The position numbers were made by a program, and so were the translations under genes. A stretch of DNA of 6,330 nt, taken from NCBI GenBank assembly GCA_034660395.1, contig JAYEJA010000005.1, forward strand, positions 1-6,330, given 5' to 3'. This DNA is from JAQVEM01 sp034660395. Lineage in GTDB: Bacteria; Actinomycetota; Humimicrobiia; Humimicrobiales; Humimicrobiaceae. Within the stretch, counting starts at the first letter, position 1. Every line of letters starts with the position of its first letter. Below, piece by piece: positions 1 to 4,080 of the stretch. Below the pieces are notes generated by a model. It ran no database searches, had not been told where the DNA came from, and worked only from the letters and a program-made list of their open reading frames with translations.

Positions 1-1
1 A

Positions 2-76
2 GAGAAGCAAAGGAACGTATTTGGAGAAGGCAATGCAAGTGAAAAAATTAAGGAGATAATTCGTGGAGTATTATGA
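2..76 (+). CDS. 3' end of a UDP-GlcNAc 2-epimerase-like gene (partial)
   Basis: The reading frame is open from the window edge to a TGA at 74-76 and encodes 24 residues. They include FGEGNASEKI, which resembles the conserved C-terminal tail of non-hydrolysing UDP-N-acetylglucosamine 2-epimerases (WecB family; typical form F/YGDGxASxRI followed by a final helix). Those cytoplasmic enzymes convert UDP-GlcNAc to UDP-ManNAc for surface polysaccharides or N-glycans, which fits the glycan genes further down. The stop overlaps the ATG of the next, broken glycosyltransferase gene (ATGA at 73-76), so the two were probably translationally coupled. Only the tail is visible, so the assignment rests on a short motif; another nucleotide-sugar enzyme or a glycosyltransferase tail is possible. 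Confidence 0.5.
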   Translation, partial: EKQRNVFGEGNASEKIKEIIRGVL

Positions 77-356
77 TATCTAAAAAAGGGATAAGAATCT
101 TGTTTGCCCCTCCTTTTCTTCGTTCATTCAAAACGACCTGGACATACTCAGGAAGCATTTTGAAGTGCGGGTTGCACATTACCAAGGCAAGAAGAAGTTG
201 TTAAAGTTCTTGATAAAGACGCTAAAAGGTGCTTTATGGGCAGATGCCGCTTTTTCATGAGTTGTAGATGTTTATGCCTTCGTAGCAGTTTTGCTATCAA
301 AATATTTATCTGTGTTCACACTAAAAGTAAATAATGAAATAGCGGGAATATATTGA
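73..356 (+). pseudogene. Glycosyltransferase N-terminal fragment, copy 1 (frameshifted, with internal stop)
   Basis: This is the first of four related fragments of a glycosyltransferase-like N-terminal domain. It begins at ATG 73, overlapping the upstream stop, and reads MISKKGIRILF before losing frame near 108-117. There the sequence is 4 nt shorter than the matching stretch of copy 4. The homologous frame resumes at 117 with SSFIQNDLDIL and continues through HYQGKKKLLKF to 257. At 258-260 a TGA replaces the Trp codon kept in the other copies (FSW). Similarity to copy 3 can be followed to about 308 (FVAVLLSKYL) and then stops. There is no C-terminal half, donor-binding domain or catalytic motif. 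It cannot encode a working enzyme; VapBC module 1 follows 19 nt after its end. The family assignment (GT4-like, Rossmann N-domain) rests on the style of the N-terminus and is moderate. Confidence 0.7.
165..200 (+). repeat. 36-nt core of the glycosyltransferase-fragment repeat, copy 1
   Basis: These 36 nt (GTGCGGGTTGCACATTACCA followed by 16 more) are identical in fragments 1, 2 and 3 and sit inside a longer, imperfect repeat of about 190-220 nt. Long direct repeats in the same orientation are suitable substrates for homologous recombination. Confidence 0.85.
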
Positions 357-375
357 TGATCGTAGGAGAGAAAAA

Positions 376-630
376 ATGCCTGAGATGGTATTAAAAACAA
401 AGGTGGATGAATTTTTGGCACGCAGAGTTGAAAAGATTATCGAGCGTGGAATGTTCGAGAATGAAGAGGCGTTCTTGAAGGGCGCGATAAAAGAAATGGT
501 GAGGAAGTATGAGATTCAAGAATTGAACAAGAAAATGGATAATTTTGCAGGAGAAATGGCAAAGAAGCATCCAAAAATTTTATCAAAAGCGGTTTTAGCA
601 GTTAGAATAGAGGAAGATGAGAATTTATAA
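376..630 (+). CDS. vapB: VapB-type antitoxin, ribbon-helix-helix (VapBC module 1)
   Basis: This 84-residue protein has the layout of an archaeal ribbon-helix-helix antitoxin. A short beta strand (VLKTKVDEFLARRV, residues 5-18) leads into a helix-turn-helix-like stretch (IIERGMFENEEAFLKGAIKE, about 21-40) that would form the DNA-binding dimer. A charged C-terminal arm (about 45-84) is expected to wrap the PIN toxin. The start at ATG 376 is preceded by AGGAG at 364-368 with a 7-nt spacer. The last 14 nt overlap the toxin gene, the usual antitoxin-first arrangement that couples translation and keeps antitoxin in excess. Antitoxins of this kind normally repress their own operon; I could not identify an operator. 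The pairing with a PIN toxin makes the role fairly secure. Confidence 0.8.
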   Translation: MPEMVLKTKVDEFLARRVEKIIERGMFENEEAFLKGAIKEMVRKYEIQELNKKMDNFAGEMAKKHPKILSKAVLAVRIEEDENL

Positions 631-1099
631 GCCAACGGTTTCTATGGATACATCTTCAATCGTTAAATGGTTTAAAGTTGAAGAAGGTAACGAAGAGGCT
701 TTGAAGTTAAGGAAGTGGACAGAAGAAGGAAGGATAAAGTTGGTGTTCTCCGTGATTCTCCTCTCGGAATGTGCCAGAGGATTGAAAAAAGCCGAATGGG
801 AAGATGATGAGATATATGGAGCGTTGGAGATGCTCGATACGATAGTCGAGCTTTGTGGTGTTGATGTGATTCCCGTGGATAGATTGGTCATTAAATCCTC
901 ACAAAAACTCGTGGTAAACTATGATCTGTATTCAGCAGATGCGATTCACGCTGCTACCGCTATCTTGACGGGGGCGAATTACTTTGTTTCTTCTGATGAA
1001 CATCACCTCAAAAAAGATTTGAAGGCGCATACGAAGGAGAAGGGTGTGGGAATATTGACGCTCTCTGAGGTAGGGGAGATTGAGAAAGTCATAGAATGA
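617..1099 (+). CDS. vapC: VapC-type PIN-domain ribonuclease toxin (VapBC module 1)
   Basis: This 160-residue protein is a PIN-domain endoribonuclease, the toxin partner of the preceding antitoxin. The four acidic positions expected for a Mg2+/Mn2+-dependent PIN active site are all visible: D11 (MDTSSIVKWF), E51 (LLSECARGL), D108 (SADAIHAATA) and D127 (SSDEHHL). VapC toxins cleave tRNA or rRNA when released from VapB. ATG 617 overlaps vapB by 14 nt, and AGAGGA at 609-614 lies just upstream. An alternative start is the Met at residue 10 (ATG 644), which would put the first Asp at position 2, common in PIN toxins. The gene appears intact. It is not close in sequence to the second VapC at 2654-3061. 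Confidence 0.85.
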   Translation: MRIYKPTVSMDTSSIVKWFKVEEGNEEALKLRKWTEEGRIKLVFSVILLSECARGLKKAEWEDDEIYGALEMLDTIVELCGVDVIPVDRLVIKSSQKLVVNYDLYSADAIHAATAILTGANYFVSSDEHHLKKDLKAHTKEKGVGILTLSEVGEIEKVIE

Positions 1100-1129
1100 G
1101 TTGGTGTTATGTAATGGATTATCTATGGC

Positions 1130-1136
1130 AGGTGAT
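1130..1136 (+). promoter_or_regulatory. Strong Shine-Dalgarno supporting the GTG start of fragment 2
   Basis: AGGTGAT matches the archaeal anti-Shine-Dalgarno over seven bases and lies 5 nt before GTG 1142. It favours that GTG over the ATG at 1169. A truncated gene fragment therefore still carries a full-strength translation start. Confidence 0.7.
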
Positions 1137-1141
1137 AAAAA

Positions 1142-1447
1142 GTGAAAATCGGAAGCAAAAGAAAAAGCATGAAGACGAAACTCCTGTTTGTGTGCCCCTT
1201 AAACCCTTTTGCAAGCAAAAGCGTTTTCGGAAATGCTTTGCGGTCTTCGTTCATCCAAAATGACCTGGACATACTCAGGAGGCATTTTGACGTGCGGGTT
1301 GCACATTACCAAGGCAAGAAGAAGTTGTTAAAGTTCTTGATAAAGACGCTAAAAGGCGTTCTGTGGGCAGATGTAACTTTTTCATGGTTCGCTGATGTTC
1401 ATGCTTTAAATGAAAAAATTATTATGCATGTCCACACAATAGAATAA
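1142..1447 (+). pseudogene. Glycosyltransferase N-terminal fragment, copy 2
   Basis: This 101-residue open frame starts at GTG 1142 with an excellent ribosome-binding site. It encodes the first beta-alpha units of a GT-B-like glycosyltransferase: LLFVCPLNPFASKSVFGNA, then SSFIQNDLDILRRHFDVRVAHY, and ADVTFSWFADVHA near residue 90. Homology to copy 3 ends abruptly after DVHA at about 1403-1407. The remaining 14 codons (LNEKIIMHVHTIE and stop) belong to the leader of the MNT gene that follows. The acceptor-site remainder and the whole donor-binding half are missing, so no enzyme can be made. It differs from copy 3 at only 5 residues over the shared stretch, and both carry about 13 residues after VCP that copy 4 lacks. 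The stop is 14 nt before the MNT start, close enough for translational re-initiation. Confidence 0.7.
1292..1327 (+). repeat. 36-nt core of the glycosyltransferase-fragment repeat, copy 2
   Basis: Identical to 165-200. The surrounding block matches copy 3 from about 1190 to 1407 with scattered substitutions. Confidence 0.85.
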
Positions 1448-1461
1448 ATAGACAAACAACG

Positions 1462-1812
1462 ATGAAGATCTATGAGAAGTATCGAAAGGCGGCAGATGAA
1501 TTTGCGAGAAGAGCTTTGGAAGGGTATGGAGATAAGATAGATAGTATTATCCTGTTTGGATCTGTTGCAAGGGGCGAACCTGTGGAAGAATCTGATATAG
1601 ATATCCTTGTCGTGGCAGTTGGAGACAGATTCAGGATGAGACGGGAACTTTCTGGGATTGTGTTGGATATGCTTTTAGAAACCGGTGAATATCTATCTGT
1701 AAAGACATTGTCTGTAGAAGATTTTAAATTTTTAAAAGAGGTAAAATCGTCTTTTTTAAGTAACGTGATTAAGGAGGGCGTTTTTATTGAAAGAGGTAAA
1801 GTTATTGCTTGA
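1462..1812 (+). CDS. MNT-domain nucleotidyltransferase antitoxin, copy A
   Basis: This 116-residue protein is a minimal nucleotidyltransferase of the polymerase-beta fold. The signature GSx10DxD is exact: G33-S34 (FGSVARGE) and D45, D47 (ESDIDILVV). A further acidic residue at D69 may complete the metal site. In the known MntA/HepT systems the MNT protein is the antitoxin and adds AMP groups to a tyrosine of the HEPN ribonuclease toxin. The gene is intact, but its HEPN partner directly downstream has lost its catalytic core, so this is in effect an orphan antitoxin. No Shine-Dalgarno is visible before ATG 1462, so translation may depend on the upstream fragment frame ending at 1447. Its near-twin at 3314-3664 differs at 9 of 116 residues. 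Confidence 0.85.
   Translation: MKIYEKYRKAADEFARRALEGYGDKIDSIILFGSVARGEPVEESDIDILVVAVGDRFRMRRELSGIVLDMLLETGEYLSVKTLSVEDFKFLKEVKSSFLSNVIKEGVFIERGKVIA
1772..1778 (+). promoter_or_regulatory. Shine-Dalgarno for the HEPN gene inside the MNT coding region
   Basis: AGGAGGG lies 8 nt before TTG 1787 and is the best support for that rare start. The toxin start is thus embedded in the antitoxin gene, with a 26-nt overlap that couples the two. The same site recurs at 3624-3630. Confidence 0.65.
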
Positions 1813-1996
1813 AAGGGCAGCAACGAAATTATCGGCTGCAAAAGTGTTGCTCAGAGAAGGGTATTTTGATGATGCTGTTAGCAGAGCGGATTATTCAATT
1901 ATATGTGAAATTACAGAAGAGGAGGCAAAATCCGTGATCAACGATGCAGATGTATTTCTTAAAAGAATTGAGGAAGCAATAGAAAAAATCACTTGA
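1787..1996 (+). pseudogene. HEPN toxin remnant with internal in-frame deletion, copy A
   Basis: The frame starts at TTG 1787 inside the MNT gene and encodes 69 residues, about half the usual length of a HEPN-domain toxin. Residues 1-33 match the N-terminal helices of the family (LLLERAATKLSAAKVLLREG, then FDDAVSRA). Residues 34-69 match the C-terminal tail (DYSIICEITEEEAKSVI onward). The middle is missing: the usual YY(S/A)MF-type helix after SRA, and the segment holding the Rx4-6H ribonuclease motif. The join falls at SRA/DYS and keeps the frame, so a short helical protein could still be made, but without the catalytic Arg/His pair it should not cleave RNA. It might still bind the MNT protein; that is a guess. 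An uninterrupted member of this family was not available in the window, so the exact size of the loss is inferred. Confidence 0.75.
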
Positions 1997-2170
1997 AAAG
2001 TTGATGCACGCGAGATGAAGAAGGAGATGAAAAGCAATTCCAGAGGAAAAAGCATAAAGATCTTATTTGTATGCCCCGTAAACCCTTTTGCAAGCAAAAG
2101 CGTTTTCGGAAATGCTTCGCGGTCTTCGTTCATACAAAATGACCTGGACATACTCAGGAGGCATTTTGAC

Positions 2171-2206
2171 GTGCGGGTTGCACATTACCAAGGCAAGAAG
2201 AAGTTG
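2171..2206 (+). repeat. 36-nt core of the glycosyltransferase-fragment repeat, copy 3
   Basis: Identical to 165-200 and 1292-1327. The corresponding stretch of copy 4 (from 3146) is diverged. Confidence 0.85.
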
Positions 2207-2394
2207 CTAAAATTCTTGATTGAGACGCTAAAAGGCGTTATGTGGGCAGATGTGACTTTTTCATGGTTCGCAGATGTTCATGCTTTTGTTGCAGGTTTGT
2301 TCTCAAAAATATTTAGAAGACGATCAATTGTGGTTGTTGGGGCGGGGTATGAAGTTGCGCATAGATTTAAGTATATGGAACCTTATAATATATT

Positions 2395-2402
2395 AGGTGG
2401 TG
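2395..2402 (+). promoter_or_regulatory. Shine-Dalgarno choosing ATG 2409 for VapB module 2
   Basis: AGGTGGTG ends 6 nt before ATG 2409. The same bases contain two in-frame GTG codons (2397 and 2400) that could be read as starts, but neither would have a ribosome-binding site of its own, so ATG 2409 is preferred. Confidence 0.6.
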
Positions 2403-2408
2403 AAACAA

Positions 2409-2651
2409 ATGGAAGGGCTCCTGGAATTACTACCGGAGGAAGATGTTCAAAAACTTAAAAGTGTCTCGGAAAGGATGTCTATACCTGAGAAGGAGATTGT
2501 AAGGAGAAGTGTAGAGGCATATATCCGGAAATTAGAGGGAATGGAAGAAGAGTTTGAGCTTGTTGGATTCGGAATGTGGAAGGATCGGTCTGAAATGGGC
2601 AATTCATCTAAATGGGTAGAGGAACTGAGAAAGGAAGAGTGGAATAGATAG
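2409..2651 (+). CDS. vapB: VapB-type antitoxin (VapBC module 2)
   Basis: This 80-residue protein is the antitoxin of the second VapBC pair. Its first half (MEGLLELLPEEDVQKLKSVS, then IPEKEIVRRSVEAYIRKLEG) is consistent with a ribbon-helix-helix DNA-binding domain. The C-terminal part carries FGMWKDRSEM and KWVEELRKEEW, the conserved toxin-wrapping arm of one archaeal/bacterial VapB subfamily (GMWxDR...WVxxLR). The chosen ATG 2409 has AGGTGGTG 6 nt upstream; GTG starts at 2397 or 2400 would add 4 or 3 residues. The stop lies 2 nt before the toxin start. It is not recognisably similar to the VapB at 376-630, so this module was acquired separately and is not a duplicate. Autoregulation is expected for the family, but no operator was identified; its 5' end abuts glycosyltransferase sequence. 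Confidence 0.82.
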   Translation: MEGLLELLPEEDVQKLKSVSERMSIPEKEIVRRSVEAYIRKLEGMEEEFELVGFGMWKDRSEMGNSSKWVEELRKEEWNR

Positions 2652-2653
2652 TA

Positions 2654-3061
2654 ATGATAATTTTAGATACGGACATCTTTATTGATTATTTCCGAGGGAT
2701 AGAAGTGGCGGTAGACTATATAAAAGGTATTCCAATAAACGAACGAGCAACAACCGATATAACGCTAATGGAACTCTTTAAAGGTGCAAGAAATAAAGAA
2801 GAACTCGAAAACATAGATAAGTTCATCAAGCGAAATATTTTTATCGTGCTCCCTGTATCCTCATCAGCGTCTCGGAGAGCGGTGCAAATCCTGAGACGCT
2901 ATTCCCTACAAAAGGGTTTGGGTTTGCCAGATGCCCTAATAGCTGCCGTTACACTCTCAGCTGACGGTAAACTTATCACAGGCAATAAAAAACATTTTGA
3001 ATTCATAGGGGGATTTAAAGTAGATTTACCACCTTATCGTAAAGATATTGCGAAGGAATAA
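2654..3061 (+). CDS. vapC: VapC-type PIN-domain ribonuclease toxin (VapBC module 2)
   Basis: This 135-residue PIN-domain toxin has normal VapC length and starts 2 nt after its antitoxin. The active-site positions are D5 (ILDTDIFIDYF), E40 (TLMELFKGA), D93 (GLPDALIAA) and N111 (TGNKKHF), the last being Asn as in many VapC proteins with the TxNxxHF motif. Released toxin would cleave RNA, usually tRNA, in the cytoplasm. The gene looks complete with no frame disruption. Immediately after its stop (3059-3061) glycosyltransferase fragment 4 begins at ATG 3063. VapC 1 and VapC 2 share only the PIN motifs, so they belong to different subfamilies. Confidence 0.87.
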   Translation: MIILDTDIFIDYFRGIEVAVDYIKGIPINERATTDITLMELFKGARNKEELENIDKFIKRNIFIVLPVSSSASRRAVQILRRYSLQKGLGLPDALIAAVTLSADGKLITGNKKHFEFIGGFKVDLPPYRKDIAKE

Positions 3062-3062
3062 A

Positions 3063-3317
3063 ATGAATCAGAAGATCCTTTTTGTCTGTCCTTCAAAATC
3101 CTCTTTTATTCAAAGGGATTTTGAGTTGCTGAAAAGGCATTTTGATGTGAAAGTTGCACATTATCGGGGTAGGAAAAGAATGCTGAAATTCTGGGTAGAG
3201 ACGATTAAAGGCGTTTTATGGGCAGATTTGACTTTTTCATGGTTTGCTGATGTTCATGCTTTAAATGAACAAAATTATCATGTATGTCCACACAATAGAG
3301 TAAACAAACAAATATGA
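3063..3317 (+). pseudogene. Glycosyltransferase N-terminal fragment, copy 4 (diverged)
   Basis: The preferred start is ATG 3063, 1 nt after the VapC stop, with GAAGGA at 3052-3057; an in-frame upstream ATG at 3048 is also possible. The 84-residue frame encodes KILFVCPSKSSFIQRDFELL, KRHFDVKVAHYRGRKRMLKF and GVLWADLTFSWFADVHA, so it is the same domain start as the other fragments but clearly diverged. It lacks the roughly 13-residue insertion after VCP seen in copies 2 and 3 and may be closer to the ancestral form. Homology ends after DVHA at about 3258-3262, exactly where copy 2 ends, and the rest is MNT leader sequence. The frame stops with TGA 3315-3317 overlapping the next MNT start (ATGA). 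No catalytic half is present. Confidence 0.7.
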
Positions 3318-3683
3318 AAATCTATGAGAAGTATCGAAAGGCGGCAGATGAATTTGCGAGAAGGGCATTGGAAAAATATAGTAATAAGATAGATAGCATT
3401 ATCTTATTTGGATCTGTTGCGAGGGGAGAAGCAAGGGAAGAATCTGACATAGATATCCTTGTCGTGGCAGTTGGAGACAGATTCAGGATGAGACGGGAAC
3501 TTTCTGGGATTGTGTTGGATATACCTTTAGAAACCGGTGAATATCTATCTGTAAAGACATTGTCTGTAGAAAATTTTAAATTTTTGAAAGATGTAAAATC
3601 GTCTTTTTTAAGTAACGTGATTAAGGAGGGCGTTTTTATTGAAAGAGGTAAAGTTATTGCTTGAAAGGGCAGCAACGAAATTA
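3258..3683 (+). repeat. MNT/HEPN cassette repeat, unit B
   Basis: Matches 1403-1831. The leader is 3 nt shorter (56 against 59 nt), and the block runs straight into the HEPN tail at the shared GAAATTA. Confidence 0.85.
3314..3664 (+). CDS. MNT-domain nucleotidyltransferase antitoxin, copy B
   Basis: This second copy of the minimal nucleotidyltransferase has 116 residues and is 107/116 identical to copy A. The GSx10DxD motif is kept (G33-S34, D45, D47). The nine changes fall at positions 21, 23, 24, 40, 41, 70, 71, 87 and 92. Leu71 to Pro lies next to the putative third acidic residue D69 and might disturb that strand. No Shine-Dalgarno precedes ATG 3314, but the upstream fragment frame ends in an ATGA overlap with it, the classic setting for translational coupling. 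Its HEPN partner is frameshifted, so like copy A it is an antitoxin without a toxin. Conservation of the open frame after toxin loss suggests either recent duplication or some remaining use, such as acting on another HEPN protein in the genome. Confidence 0.85.
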   Translation: MKIYEKYRKAADEFARRALEKYSNKIDSIILFGSVARGEAREESDIDILVVAVGDRFRMRRELSGIVLDIPLETGEYLSVKTLSVENFKFLKDVKSSFLSNVIKEGVFIERGKVIA

Positions 3684-3766
3684 CAGAAGAGGAGGCAAAA
3701 TCAGTGATCAACGATGCAGATGCATTTCTTAAAAGAATTGAGGAAGCAAAAGAAAAAATCACTTGA
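3639..3766 (+). pseudogene. HEPN toxin remnant, frameshifted, copy B
   Basis: The 5' part (TTG 3639, Shine-Dalgarno AGGAGGG at 3624-3630) repeats the start of HEPN copy A for 15 codons. The sequence then jumps to the C-terminal tail. Compared with copy A, 82 nt are missing between two copies of GAAATTA (1825-1831 and 1907-1913 in copy A), and a single GAAATTA remains at 3677-3683. Since 82 is not a multiple of three, the original frame runs into TGA at 3705-3707 after 22 codons. The tail frame (EITEEEAKSVI onward, ending at 3764-3766) is detached. No HEPN function is possible. The deacetylase fragment starts 6 nt later. Confidence 0.8.
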
Positions 3767-3772
3767 AAAATT

Positions 3773-4054
3773 ATGTCAGTAATTTTAAGGGTGGATGTGG
3801 ACAGAGCATATATGAAGCAACCGCAGGACTACCTCAGGACTTATTATGGTGTTTTCCCAGCCATTGCTTCTTTAGGTTACCTGGAGCACGGCAAAAAGAT
3901 GGCGGATGACCTGGATAATAGAGGGATTAGAGCTTCTTTCTTCTTTCTGACTTATACGCTGCCAAAAAGGGATTTAGCTCGAGACTTATTAAGTAGAGGG
4001 CATAGTGTTGGATTACATGCAGTTCGTACAAAAGATTTAAAAGATTTTTTTTAA
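3773..4054 (+). pseudogene. Polysaccharide deacetylase (NodB-like) N-terminal fragment
   Basis: This 93-residue frame resembles the first third of an archaeal NodB-homology (carbohydrate esterase 4) deacetylase. The start has the metal-site motif ILRVDVDRAY with D8 and D10, where the family has a T/V-(F/D)-D-D type strand. A second block reads LDNRGIRASFFFLTYTLP (residues 47-64), and a third GHSVGLHAVRT (76-86) carries H82, the histidine of the second metal motif. Such enzymes remove N- or O-acetyl groups from polysaccharides. The protein stops just after this block; family members are usually around 250-300 residues. The stop arises at a run of eight Ts (4045-4052). With seven Ts the frame would read DFFNDLKK and still stop at 4089-4091, so the gene is truncated either way. 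No Shine-Dalgarno precedes ATG 3773. Confidence 0.65.
4045..4052 (+). terminator. T8 tract, possible archaeal U-rich termination signal
   Basis: Eight consecutive Ts occur at the end of the deacetylase fragment, 28 nt before the next start. Archaeal RNA polymerase often terminates at U-rich tracts without a hairpin. It could equally be a chance slippage site inside the former coding region; no hairpin was found. Confidence 0.25.
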
Positions 4055-4080
4055 TGATTTGAAAAAACGGAGGGCGATAA

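Larger units (their letters stand above)
1403..1831 (+). repeat. MNT/HEPN cassette repeat, unit A
   Basis: This 429-nt block covers the short leader after the glycosyltransferase breakpoint, the whole MNT gene and the start of HEPN. It is near-identical to 3258-3683. The cassette tails 1907-1996 and 3677-3766 (90 nt each) also match, separated from the first block in unit A by sequence deleted from unit B. Confidence 0.85.
2015..2458 (+). pseudogene. Glycosyltransferase N-terminal fragment, copy 3 (longest)
   Basis: This is the longest of the four fragments. From ATG 2015 (weak ribosome-binding site) it encodes ILFVCPVNPFASKSVFGNA, SSFIQNDLDILRRHFDVRVAHY and ADVTFSWFADVHAF, then runs beyond the point where copies 2 and 4 break off: VAGLFSKIFRRRSIVVVGAG and YEVAHRFKYMEPYNILGG. 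That is about 128 residues of glycosyltransferase N-domain. From about 2397 the frame continues in the wrong phase through the start of the VapB gene (ETNGRAPG to the stop at 2458), so the last 20 or so residues are not family sequence. The open frame overlaps the VapB gene by 50 nt, placing VapB translation under possible coupling from this remnant. The C-terminal donor-binding half is absent. The stretch SIVVVGAGYEVA is the best support for a GT4-like family assignment. Confidence 0.7.

Noticed and set aside
299..355. TATA-like boxes (AAATATTTA near 300-308, AATATATT at 348-355) before VapBC module 1
   Set aside because: In AT-rich DNA such matches are frequent, no convincing BRE was seen, and the second is too close to the start for an mRNA carrying the clear Shine-Dalgarno.
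1470..1841. Open frame on the minus strand opposite the MNT gene (and its counterpart at 3322-3762)
   Set aside because: They mirror the well-supported MNT/HEPN coding strand, have no motif or ribosome-binding site, and have serine/leucine-rich composition typical of antisense frames.
165..2206. Regularly spaced repeats considered as a CRISPR array
   Set aside because: The repeats are coding, hundreds of bases long and imperfect, with genes as spacers; there is no short repeat-spacer structure.
73..3766. Insertion sequence or integron carrying the TA cassettes
   Set aside because: No transposase, integrase, terminal inverted repeat or attC-like hairpin is visible; the only shared element is the glycosyltransferase fragment.
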